From Hydractinia symbiolongicarpus (lineage: Eukaryota; Cnidaria; Hydrozoa; Anthoathecata; Hydractiniidae), in NCBI RefSeq assembly GCF_029227915.1, contig NC_079883.1:31932001-31996000 (forward strand): DNA of 64,000 nt. Direction: 5' to 3'. Below are positions 39,901-51,180 of this stretch, one piece after another. The position numbers were made by a program, and so were the translations under genes. Under the pieces are notes generated by a model. That model did no database searches and was not told where the DNA came from. It worked only from the letters and a program-made list of their open reading frames with translations. Within the stretch, counting starts at the first letter, position 1; each line of letters starts with the position of its first letter.

Positions 39901-40903
39901 TTTCACCACTAAAACGCATTACGCATGAGACTTGTAGTTTTCAAAAATGTTTTCATTTTTGATGAGACGCTGAATAAAAGAAGTTTAATCGCCGGCAAAC
40001 GAAAACCAGCGACATCCCGTAAATCCCGGGCTTGACCCGTATAGTCAAAAGTATACAAAGAAAGTACCCAGGAAGTAAACTCATTTCCCGAACGATTTTT
40101 TAAATTACTTTTTCACCACTAAAACGCATGAGACTTGTAGTTTTCAAAAATGTTTTCATTTTTGATGAGACGCTGAATAAAAGAAGTTTAATCGCCGGCA
40201 AACGAAAATCCGCGATTTCTCGTAAATCCCGGACTCGGCCCGTATAGTCAAAAGTATACAAAGAAAGTACCCAGGGAGTAAACTCATTTCCCGATCGATT
40301 TTTTAAATTATTTTTTCACCACTAAAACGCATGAGTCTTGTAGTTTTCAAAAATGTTTTCATTTTTGATGAGACGCTGAATAAAAGAAGTTTAATCGCCA
40401 GCAAACGAAAACCCGCGATTTCCCGTAAATGCCGGCTTGGCCCGTATAGTCAAAAGTATACAAAGAAAGTACCCGGGGAGTAAACTCATTTCCCGAACGA
40501 TTTTTTAAATTATTTTTTCACCACTAAAACGCATTACGCATGAGACTTGTAGTTTTCAAAAATGTTTTCATTTTTGATGAGACGCTGAATAAAAGAAGTT
40601 TAATCGCCGGCAAACGAAAACCCGAGATTTCCCGTAAATCCCGGACTCGGCCCGTATAGTCAAAAGTATACAAAGAAAGTACCCAGGGAGTAAACTCATT
40701 TCCCGAACGATTTTTTAAATTATTTTTTCACCACTAAAACGCATGAGACTTGTAGTTTTCAAAAATGTTTTCATTTTTGATGAGACGCTGAATAAAAAAA
40801 GTTTAATCGCCGGCAAACGAAAACCCGCGACTTCCCGTAAATCCCGGGCTTGGCCCGTATAGTCAAAAGTATACAAAGAAAGTACCCAGGGAGTAAACTC
40901 ATT
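36980..40903. repeat. 2,046-bp tandem duplication of 210-bp-monomer cluster
   Basis: About 36980-39025 matches 39026-40903 at an offset of 2,046 bp (ten monomers, three of them 210-bp forms). Shared markers are 'ggtatacaaaaaagtaccc' (37188 and 39234), 'aattactttttcacc', 'gtacacggggag', and three seven-base insertions in the same order. Differences seen are 'ttcctgaacg' against 'ttcccgaacg' and 'aaatctgcg' against 'aaacctgcg'. After about 40.9 kb the second copy gains one extra monomer before the shared 'gttgagacgctg' variant recurs. Confidence 0.8.
37051..40545 (+). repeat. Six 210-bp monomers with 7-bp tandem insertion
   Basis: 'acgcatg' is doubled near 37051 and 39098 ('acgcatgacgcatgag'). 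The altered form 'acgcattacgcatgag' lies near 37868, 38481, 39915 and 40530. The order plain, altered, altered repeats twice, matching the 2,046-bp duplication. These monomers also tend to read 'cggggag' where most read 'cagggag'. Confidence 0.85.
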
Positions 40904-41557
40904 TCCCAAACGATTTTTTAAATTATTATTTCACCACTAAAACGCATGAGACTTGTAGTTTTCAAGAATGTTTTCATTTTTGATGAGACGCTGAATAAAA
41001 GAAGTTTAATCGCCGGCAAACGAAAACCCGCGATTTCCCGTAAATCCCGGCTTGACCCGTATAGTCAAAGGTATACAAAGAAAGTACCCAGGGAGTAAAC
41101 TCATTTCCCGAACGATTTTTTAAATTATTTTTTCACCACTAAAACGCATGAGACTTGTAGTTTTCAAAAATATTTTCATTTTTGTTGAGACGCTGAATAA
41201 AAGCAGTTTAATCGCCGGCAAACGAAAACCTGCGATTTCCCTAAATCCCGGACTCGGCCCGTATAGTCAAAAGTATACAAAGAAAGTACCCAGGGAGTAA
41301 ACTCCTTTCCAGAACGATTTTTTAAATTATTTTTTCACCACTAAAACGCATAAGACTTGTAGTTTTTAAAAATGTTTTCATTTTTGATGAGACGCTGAAT
41401 AAAAGAAGTTTAATCGCCGGCAAACGAAAACCCGCGATTTCCCGTAAATCCTGCGCTTGGCCAGTATAGTCAAAAGTTTACAAAGAAAGTACCCAGGGAG
41501 TAAACTCATTTCCCGAACGATTTTTTATATTATTTTTTTACCACTAAACGCATGAGA

Positions 41558-41656
41558 CTTGTAGTTATCAAAAATATTTTCATATATGATATAACGCTGA
41601 ATAAAAGAAGTTTAATCGCCGGCAAACGAAAATCCGCGATTTCCCGTAAATCCCGG
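41558..41656 (+). repeat. Short 99-bp monomer
   Basis: It carries 'gatataacgctg' and is followed by 'gtagtttttaaaaatg', where the more upstream copies read 'gtagttttcaaaaatg'. Confidence 0.9.
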
Positions 41657-43276
41657 CTTGTAGTTTTTAAAAATGTTTTCATTTTTGATGAGACGCTGAA
41701 TAAAAGAAGTTTAATCGCCGGCAAACGAAAACCCGCGACTTCCCGTAAATCCCGGGCTTGGCCCGTATAGTCAAAAGTATACAAAGAAAGTACCCAGGGA
41801 GTAAACTCATTTCCCAAACGATTTTTTAAATTATTATTTCACCACTAAAACGCATGAGACTTGTAGTTTTCAAGAATGTTTTCATTTTTGATGAGACGCT
41901 GAATAAAAGAAGTTTAATCGCCGGCAAACGAAAACCCGCGATTTCCCGTAAATCCCGGCTTGGCCCGTATAGTCAAAAGTATACAAAGAAAGTACCCAGG
42001 GAGTAAACTCATTTCCCGAACGATTTTTTAAATTATTTTTTCACCACTAAAACGCATGAGACTTGTAGTTTTCAAAAATGTTTTCATTTTTGATGAGACG
42101 CTGAATAAAAGAAGTTTAATCGCCGGCAAACGAAAACCCGCGACTTCCCGTAAATCCCGGGCTTGGCCCGTATAGTCAAAAGTATACAAAGAAAGTACCC
42201 AGGGAGTAAACTCATTTCCCAAACGATTTTTTAAATTATTATTTCACCACTAAAACGCATGAGACTTGTAGTTTTCAAGAATGTTTTCATTTTTGATGAG
42301 ACGCTGAATAAAAGAAGTTTAATCGCCGGCAAACGAAAACCCGCGACTTCCCGTAAATCCCGGCCTTGGCCCGTAAAGTCAAAAGTATACAAAGAAAGTA
42401 CCCAGGGAGTAAACTCATTTCCCAAACGATTTTTTAAATTATTATTTCACCACTAAAACGCATGAGACTTGTAGTTTTTAAGAATGTTTTCATTTTTGAT
42501 GAGACGCTGAATAAAAGAAGTTTAATCGCCGGCAAACGAAAACCCGCGACTTCCCGTAAATCCCGGGCTTGGCCCGTAAAGTCAAAAGTATACAAAGAAA
42601 GTACCCAGGGAGTAAACTCATTTCCCAAACGATTTTTTAAATCATTATTTCACCACTAAAACGCATGAGACTTGTAGTTTTCAAGAATGTTTTCATTTTT
42701 GATGAGACGCTGAATAAAAGAAGTTTAATCGCCGGCAAACGAAAACCCGCGATTTCCCGTAAATCCCGGCTTGGCCCGTATAGTCAAAAGTATACAAAGA
42801 AAGTACCCAGGGAGTAAACTCATTTCCCGAACGATTTTTTAAATTATTTTTTCACCACTAAAACGCATGAGACTTGTAGTTTTCAAAAATGTTTTCATTT
42901 TTGATGAGACGCTGAATAAAAGCAGTTTAATCGCCGGCAAACGAAAACCTGCGATTTCCCTAAATCCCGGACTCGGCCCGTATAGTCAAAAGTATACAAA
43001 GAAAGTACCCAGGGAGTAAACTCCTTTCCAGAACGATTTTTTAAATTATTTTTTCACCACTAAAACGCATAAGACTTGTAGTTTTTAAAAATGTTTTCAT
43101 TTTTGATGAGACGCTGAATAAAAGAAGTTTAATCGCCGGCAAACGAAAACCCGCGATTTCCCGTAAATCCTGCGCTTGGCCAGTATAGTCAAAAGTTTAC
43201 AAAGAAAGTACCCAGGGAGTAAACTCATTTCCCGAACGATTTTTTATATTATTTTTTTACCACTAAACGCATGAGA

Positions 43277-43375
43277 CTTGTAGTTATCAAAAATATTTTC
43301 ATATATGATATAACGCTGAATAAAAGAAGTTTAATCGCCGGCAAACGAAAATCCGCGATTTCCCGTAAATCCCGG
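43277..43375 (+). repeat. Short 99-bp monomer
   Basis: Duplicate of the one at 41558 in the 1,719-bp tandem unit. Confidence 0.9.
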
Positions 43376-44604
43376 CTTGTAGTTTTTAAAAATGTTTTCA
43401 TTTTTGATGAGACGCTGAATAAAAGAAGTTTAATCGCCGGCAAACGAAAACCCGCGACTTCCCGTAAATCCCGGGCTTGGCCCGTATAGTCAAAAGTATA
43501 CAAAGAAAGTACCCAGGGAGTAAACTCATTTCCCAAACGATTTTTTAAATTATTATTTCACCACTAAAACGCATGAGACTTGTAGTTTTCAAGAATGTTT
43601 TCATTTTTGATGAGACGCTGAATAAAAGAAGTTTAATCGCCGGCAAACGAAAACCCGCGATTTCCCGTAAATCCCGGCTTGGCCCGTATAGTCAAAAGTA
43701 TACAAAGAAAGTACCCAGGGAGTAAACTCATTTCCCGAACGATTTTTTAAATTATTTTTTCACCACTAAAACGCATGAGACTTGTAGTTTTCAAAAATGT
43801 TTTCATTTTTGATGAGACGCTGAATAAAAGAAGTTTAATCGCCGGCAAACGAAAACCCGCGACTTCCCGTAAATCCCGGGCTTGGCCCGTATAGTCAAAA
43901 GTATACAAAGAAAGTACCCAGGGAGTAAACTCATTTCCCAAACGATTTTTTAAATTATTATTTCACCACTAAAACGCATGAGACTTGTAGTTTTCAAGAA
44001 TGTTTTCATTTTTGATGAGACGCTGAATAAAAGAAGTTTAATCGCCGGCAAACGAAAACCCGCGACTTCCCGTAAATCCCGGCCTTGGCCCGTAAAGTCA
44101 AAAGTATACAAAGAAAGTACCCAGGGAGTAAACTCATTTCCCAAACGATTTCTTAAATTATTATTTCACCACTAAAACGCATGAGACTTGTAGTTTTTAA
44201 GAATGTTTTCATTTTTGATGAGACGCTGAATAAAAGAAGTTTAATCGCCGGCAAACGAAAACCCGCGACTTCCCGTAAATCCCGGGCTTGGCCCGTAAAG
44301 TCAAAAGTATACAAAGAAAGTACCCAGGGAGTAAACTCATTTCCCAAACGATTTTTTAAATCATTATTTCACCACTAAAACGCATGAGACTTGTAGTTTT
44401 CAAGAATGTTTTCATTTTTGATGAGACGCTGAATAAAAGAAGTTTAATCGCCGGCAAACGAAAACCCGCGATTTCCCGTAAATCCCGGCTTGGCCCGTAT
44501 AGTCAAAAGTATACAAAGAAAGTACCCAGGGAGTAAACTCATTTCCCGAACGATTTTTTAAATTATTTTTTCACCACTAAAACGCATGAGACTTGTAGTT
44601 TTCA

Positions 44605-47400
44605 AAAATGTTTTCATTTTTGATGAGACGCTGAATAAAAGCAGTTTAATCGCCGGCAAACGAAAACCTGCGATTTCCCTAAATCCCGGACTCGGCCCGT
44701 ATAGTCAAAAGTATACAAAGAAAGTACCCAGGGAGTAAACTCCTTTCCAGAACGATTTTTTAAATTATTTTTTCACCATTAAAACGCATAAGACTTGTAG
44801 TTTTTAAAAATGTTTTCATTTTTGATGAGACGCTGAATAAAAGAAGTTTAATCGCCGGCAAACGAAAACCCGCGATTTCCCGTAAATCCCGCGCTTGTCC
44901 GTATAGTCAAAAGTATACAAAGAAAGTACCCAGGGAGTAAACTCATTTCCCGAACGATTTTTTATATTATTTTTTTACCACTAAACGCATGAGACTTGTA
45001 GTTTTCAAAAATGTTTTCTTTTTTGATGAGACGCTGAATAAAAGCAGTTTAATCGCCGGCAAACGAAAACCCGCGACTTCCCGTAAATCCCGGGCTTGGC
45101 CCGTATAGTCAAAAGTATACAAAGAAAGTACCCAGGGAGTAAACTCATTTCCCAAACGATTTTTTAAATTATTATTTCACCACTAAAACGCATGAGACTT
45201 GTAGTTTTCAAGAATGTTTTCATTTTTGATGAGACGCTGAATAAAAGCAGTTTAATCGCCGGCAAACGAAAACCCGCGATTTCTCGTAAATCCCGGGCTT
45301 GGCCCGTATAGTCAAAAAGTATACAAAGAAAGTACCCAGGGAGTAAACTCATTTCCCAAACGATTTTTTAAATTATTATTTCACCACTAAAACGCATGAG
45401 ACTTGTAGTTTTCAAAAATGTTTTCATTTTTGATGAGACGCTGAATAAAAGAAGTTTAATCGCCGGCAAACGAAAACCAGCGACTTCCCGTAAATCCCGG
45501 GCTTGACCCGTATAGTCAAAAGTATACAAAAAAGTACCCAGGAAGTAAACTCATTTCCCGAACGATTTTTTAAATTACTTTTTCACCACTAAAACGCATG
45601 AGACTTGTAGTTTTTAAAAATGTTTTCAATTTTGATGAGACGCTGAATAAAAGAAGTTTAATCGCCGGCAAACGAAAACCTGCGATTTCCCGTAAATCAT
45701 GGACTCGGCCCGTATAGTGAAAAGTATACAAAGAAAGTACCCAGGGAGTAAACTCATTTCCCAAACGATTTTTTAAATTATTATTTCACCACTAAAACGC
45801 ATGAGACTTGTAGTTTTCAAGAATGTTTTCATTTTTGATGAGACGCTGAATAAAAGCGGTTTAATCGCCAGCAAACGAAAACCCGCGATTTCCCGTAAAT
45901 CCCGGCTTGGCCCGTATAGTCAAAAGTATACAAAGAAAGTACCCGGGGAGTAAACTCATTTCCCGAACGATTTTTTAAATTATTTTTTCACCACTAAAAC
46001 GCATTACGCATGAGACTTGTAGTTTTCAAAAATGTTTTCATTTTTGATGAGACGCTTAATAAAAGAAGTTTAATCGCCGGCAAACGAAAACCAGCGACAT
46101 CCCGTAAATCCCGGCCTTGACCCGTATAGTCAAAAGTATACAAAGAAAGTACCCAGGAAGTAAACTCATTTCCCGAACGATTTTTTAAATTACTTTTTCA
46201 CCACTAAAACGCATGAGACTTGTAGTTTTTAAAAATGTTTTCATTTTTGATGAGACGCTGAATAAAAGAAGTTTAATCGCCGGCAAACGAAAACCTGCGA
46301 TTTCCCGTAAATCCTGGACTCGGCCCGTATAGTCAAAAGTATACAAAGAAGTACCCAGGCAGTAAACTCATTTCCCGAACGATTTTTTCAATTATTATTT
46401 CACCACTAAAACGCATGAGACTTGTAGTTTTCAAGAATGTTTTCATTCTTGATGAGACGCTGAATAAAAGAAGTTTAATCGCCGGCAAACGAAAACCCGC
46501 GATTTCCCGTAAATCCCGGCTTGGCCCGTATAGTCAAAAGTATACAAAGAAAGTACCCAGGGAGTAAACTCATTTCCCGAACGATTTTTTAAATTATTTT
46601 TTCACCACTAAAACGCATGAGAATTTTAGTTTTCAAAATTGTTTTCATTTTTGATGAGACGCTGAATAAAATCAGTTTAATCGCCGGCAAACGAAAACCT
46701 GCGATTTCCCTAATTCCCAGACTCGGCCCGTATAGTCAAAAGTATACAAAGAAAGTACCCAGGGAGTAAACTCATTTCCCGAACGATTTTTTAAATTATT
46801 TTTTCACCACTAAAACGCATGAGAATTTTAGTTTTCAAAAATGTTTTCATTTTTGATGAGACGCTGAATAAAATCAGTTTAATCGCCGGCAAACGAAAAC
46901 CTGCGATTTCCCTAAATCCCAGACTCGACCCGTATAGTCAAAAGTATACAAAGAAAGTACCCAGGGAGTAAACTCATTTCCCGAACGATTTTTTAAATTA
47001 CTTTTTCACCACTAAAACGCATGAGACTTGTAGTTTTTAAAAATGTTTTCATTTTTGATGAGACGCTGAGTAAAAGAAGTTTAATCGCCGGCAAACGAAA
47101 ACCTGCGATTTCTCGTAAATCCTGGACTCGGCCCGTATAGTCAAAAGTATACAAAGAAAGTACCCAGGGAGTAAACTCATTTCCCAAACGATTTTTTAAA
47201 TTATTTTTTCACCACTAAAACGCATAAGACTTGTAGTTTTTAAAAATGTTTTCACTTTTGATGAGACGCTGAATAAAAGAAGTTTAATCGCCGGCAAACG
47301 AAAACCCGCGATTTCCCGTAAATCCCGGGCTTGGCCCGTATAGTCAAAAGTATACAAAGAAAGTACCCAGGGAGTAAACTCATTTCCCGAACGATTTTTT
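44605..47400. repeat. Block repeated ~9.2-9.8 kb downstream with extra monomers in partner
   Basis: This segment is collinear with about 53823-57233. The offset starts at 9,218 bp (for example 'caccattaaaacgc' at 44774 and 53992), becomes 9,428 bp after one extra monomer near 54.6-54.8 kb, and reaches 9,833 bp by 46.99 and 56.83 kb after two more. The shared 'cgcttgtccgtatag' variant also occurs at 36.35 kb, so part of this segment has three copies. Confidence 0.75.
45988..46003 (+). repeat. 7-bp insertion in a 210-bp monomer
   Basis: This is the altered form 'acgcattacgcatgag'. The matching unit at about 55631 in the downstream block is followed by the same 'gacgcttaataaaag'. Confidence 0.85.
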
Positions 47401-48875
47401 AAATTATTTTTTCACCAGTAAAACGCATGAGACTTGTAGTTTTTAAAAATGTTTTCATATTTGATGAGACGCTGAATAACAGAAGTTTAATCGCCGGCAA
47501 ACGAAAACCCGCGATTTCCCGTAAATGCCGGCTTGGCCCGTATAGTCAAAAGTATACAAAGAAAGTACCCGGGGAGTAAATTCATTTCCCGAACGATTTT
47601 TTAAATTATTTTTTCACCACTAAAACGCATTACGCATGAGACTTGTAGTTTTTAAAAATGTTTTCATATTTGATGAGACGCTGAATAACAGAAGTTTAAT
47701 CGCCGGCAAACGAAAACCCGCGATTTCCCGTAAATGCCGGCTTGGCCCGTATAGTCAAAAGTATACAAAGAAAGTACCCAGGGAGTAAACTCATTTCCCG
47801 AACGATTTTTTAAATTATTTTTTCACCACTAAAACGCATGAGAATTTTAGTTTTCAAAATTGTTTTCATTTTTGATGAGACGCTGAATAAAATCAGTTTA
47901 ATCGCCGGCAAACGAAAACCTGCGATTTCCCTAATTCCCAGACTCGGCCCGTATAGTCAAAAGTATACAAAGAAAGTACCCAGGGAGTAAACTCATTTCC
48001 CGAACGATTTTTTAAATTATTTTTTCACCACTAAAACGCATGAGAATTTTAGTTTTCAAAAATGTTTTCATTTTTGATGAGACGCTGAATAAAATCAGTT
48101 TAATCGCCGGCAAACGAAAACCTGCGATTTCCCTAAATCCCAGACTCGACCCGTATAGTCAAAAGTATACAAAGAAAGTACCCAGGGAGTAAACTCATTT
48201 CCCGAACGATTTTTTAAATTACTTTTTCACCACTAAAACGCATGAGACTTGTAGTTTTTAAAAATGTTTTCATTTTTGATGAGACGCTGAGTAAAAGAAG
48301 TTTAATCGCCGGCAAACGAAAACCTGCGATTTCTCGTAAATCCTGGACTCGGCCCGTATAGTCAAAAGTATACAAAGAAAGTACCCAGGGAGTAAACTCA
48401 TTTCCCAAACGATTTTTTAAATTATTTTTTCACCACTAAAACGCATAAGACTTGTAGTTTTTAAAAATGTTTTCACTTTTGATGAGACGCTGAATAAAAG
48501 AAGTTTAATCGCCGGCAAACGAAAACCCGCGATTTCCCGTAAATCCCGGGCTTGGCCCGTATAGTAAAAAGTATACAAAGAAAGTACCCAGGGAGTAAAC
48601 TCATTTCCCGAACGATTTTTTAAATTATTTTTTCACCAGTAAAACGCATGAGACTTGTAGTTTTTAAAAATGTTTTCATATTTGATGAGACGCTGAATAA
48701 CAGAAGTTTAATCGCCGGCAAACGAAAACCCGCGATTTCCCGTAAATGCCGGCTTGGCCCGTATAGTCAAAAGTATACAAAGAAAGTACCCGGGGAGTAA
48801 ATTCATTTCCCGAACGATTTTTTAAATTATTTTTTCACCACTAAAACGCATTACGCATGAGACTTGTAGTTTTCA
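46518..48875. repeat. 1,221-bp (6-monomer) tandem duplication
   Basis: About 46518-47738 matches 47739-48875 at an offset of 1,221 bp. Markers are 'gagaattttag' with 'aaaattgttttc' (46620 and 47841), 'cctaattcccagactc', 'cgctgagtaaaag', 'caccagtaaaacgc' and 'gaataacagaag'. One difference is 'gtatagtaaaaag' near 48564. A related segment occurs again at about 56.4-57.3 kb. Confidence 0.8.
47627..48863 (+). repeat. Two 210-bp monomers with 7-bp insertion
   Basis: Altered-form insertions lie near 47627 and 48848, 1,221 bp apart, one in each copy of the tandem duplication. The sequence after the insertion differs ('gtttttaaaaatg' first, 'gttttcaaaaatg' second), so the second copy ends about here. 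Confidence 0.85.
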
Positions 48876-50077
48876 AAAATGTTTTCATTTTTGATGAGAC
48901 GCTGAATAAAAGAAGTTTAATCGCCGGCAAACGAAAACCAGCGACTTCCCGTAAATCCCGGGCTTGACCCGTATAGTCAAAAGTATACAAAGAAAGTACC
49001 CAGGAAGTAAACTCATTTCCCGAACGATTTTTTAAATTACTTTTTCACCACTAAAACGCATGAGACTTGTAGTTTTTAAAAATGTTTTCATTTTTGATGA
49101 GACGCTGAATAAAAGAAGTTTAATCGCCGGCAAACGAAAACCCGAGATTTCCCGTAATTCCCGGACTCGGCCCGTATATTCAAAAGTATACAAAGAAAGT
49201 ACCCAGGGAGTAAACTCATTTCCCGAACGATTTTTTAAATTATTTTTTCACCACTAAAACGCATGAGACTTGTAGTTTTCAAAAATGTTTTCATTTTTGA
49301 TGAGACGCTGAATAAAAGAAGTTTAATCGCCGGCAAACGAAAACCCGCGACTTCCCGTAAATCCCGGGCTTGGCCCGTATAGTCAAAAGTATACAAAGAA
49401 AGTACCCAGGGAGTAAACTCATTTCCCAAACGATTTTTTAAATTATTATTTCACCACTAAAACGCATGAGACTTGTAGTTTTCAAGAATGTTTTCATTTT
49501 TGATGAGACGCTGAATAAAAGAAGTTTAATCGCCGGCAAACGAAAACCCGCGATTTCCCGTAAATCCCGGCTTGGCCCGTATAGTCAAAGGTATACAAAG
49601 AAAGTACCCAGGGAGTAAACTCATTTCCCGAACGATTTTTTAAATTATTTTTTCACCACTAAAACGCATGAGACTTGTAGTTTTCAAAAATATTTTCATT
49701 TTTGTTGAGACGCTGAATAAAAGCAGTTTAATCGCCGGCAAACGAAAACCTGCGATTTCCCTAAATCCCGGACTCGGCCCGTATAGTCAAAAGTATACAA
49801 AGAAAGTACCCAGGGAGTAAACTCCTTTCCAGAACGATTTTTTAAATTATTTTTTCACCACTAAAACGCATAAGACTTGTAGTTTTTAAAAATGTTTTCA
49901 TTTTTGATGAGACGCTGAATAAAAGAAGTTTAATCACCGGCAAACGAAAACCCGCGATTTCCCGTAAATCCTGCGCTTGGCCAGTATAGTCAAAAGTATA
50001 CAAAGAAAGTACCCAGGGAGTAAACTCATTTCCCGAACGATTTTTTATATTATTTTTTTACCACTAAACGCATGAGA

Positions 50078-50275
50078 CTTGTAGTTATCAAAAATATTTT
50101 CATATATGATAGGACGCTGAATAAAAGAAGTTTAATCGCCGGCAAACGAAAATCCGCGATTTCCCGTAAATCCCGGCTTGTAGTTTTTAAAAATGTTTTC
50201 ATTTTTTATGAGACGCTGAATAAAAGAAGTTTAATCGCCGGCAAACGAAAATCCGCGATTTCCCGTAAATCCCGG
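50078..50275 (+). repeat. Two adjacent short 99-bp monomers
   Basis: The units are 50078-50176 and 50177-50275, exactly 99 bp each. The first carries 'gttatcaaaaatatt' and the second 'gtttttaaaaatg' with 'cattttttatgag'. The short form has itself become a tandem repeat here. Because 99 is a multiple of three, open frames run through both units. Confidence 0.9.
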
Positions 50276-50881
50276 CTTGTAGTTTTTAAAAATGTTTTCA
50301 TTTTTGATGAGACGCTGAATAAAAGAAGTTTAATCGCCGGCAAACGAAAACCCGCGATTTCCCGTAAATCCCGGCTTGGCCCGTATAGTCAAAGGTATAC
50401 AAAGAAAGTACCCAGGGAGTAAACTCATTTCCCGAACGATTTTTTAAATTATTTTTTCACCACTAAAACGCATGAGACTTGTAGTTTTTAAAAATATTTT
50501 CATTTTTGTTGAGACGCTGAATAAAAGCAGTTTAATCGCCGGCAAACGAAAACCTGCGATTTCCCTAAATCCCGGACTCGGCCCGTATAGTCAAAAGTAT
50601 ACAAAGAAAGTACCCAGGGAGTAAACTCCTTTCCAGAACGATTTTTTAATTTATTTTTTCACCACTAAAACGCATAAGACTTGTAGTTTTTAAAAATGTT
50701 TTCATTTTTGATGAGACGCTGAATAAAAGAAGTTTAATCGCCGGCAAACGAAAACCCGCGATTTCCCGTAAATCCTGCGCTTGGCCAGTATAGTCAAAAG
50801 TATACAAAGAAAGTACCCAGGGAGTAAACTCATTTCCCGAACGATTTTTTATATTATTTTTTTACCACTAAACGCATGAGA

Positions 50882-51079
50882 CTTGTATTTATCAAAAATA
50901 TTTTCATATATGATAGGACGCTGAATAAAAGAAGTTTAATCGCCGGCAAACGAAAATCCGCGATTTCCCGTAAATCCCGGCTTGTAGTTTTTAAAAATGT
51001 TTTCATTTTTTATGAGACGCTGAATAAAAGAAGTTTAATCGCCGGCAAACAAAAATCCGCGATTTCCCGTAAATCCCGG
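50882..51079 (+). repeat. Two adjacent short 99-bp monomers
   Basis: The units are 50882-50980 and 50981-51079, the 804-bp duplicate of the pair at 50078. The first starts 'cttgtatttatc'. The full unit that follows also carries 'cattttttatgag', so the exchange that doubled the short form may have extended into it. Confidence 0.9.
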
Positions 51080-51180
51080 CTTGTAGTTTTTAAAAATGTT
51101 TTCATTTTTTATGAGACGCTGAATAAAAGAAGTTTAATCGCCGGCAAACGAAAACCCGCGACTTCCCGTAAATCCCGGGC

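Larger units (their letters stand above)
41186..44776. repeat. 1,719-bp tandem duplication with partial third copy
   Basis: About 41186-42904 matches 42905-44623 at an offset of 1,719 bp (eight full units plus one short unit), and a partial third copy runs to about 44776. Shared rare variants are 'gatataacgctg', 'gcccgtaaagtc', 'ggccttggcccg', 'aaatcattatttc' and 'aaaagtttacaaag'. The only difference I saw is 'cgatttcttaaatt' near 44149 against 'cgattttttaaatt' near 42430. Confidence 0.85.
49490..51095. repeat. 804-bp tandem duplication containing paired short monomers
   Basis: About 49490-50293 matches 50294-51095 at an offset of 804 bp, which fits three full plus two short units. Each copy contains two adjacent 99-bp monomers. 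Markers are 'gttgagacgctg' (49704 and 50508), 'gtcaaaggtatac' (49584 and 50388) and 'ggccagtatag'. Confidence 0.8.

Noticed and set aside
50072-50422. 116-residue plus-strand open frame, the longest in the window, with internally repeated 33-residue units
   Set aside because: It exists because two 99-bp short monomers lie in a row and 99 is divisible by three. The internal protein repeat is just the DNA repeat. The 72-, 98- and 105-residue plus-strand frames have the same cause.
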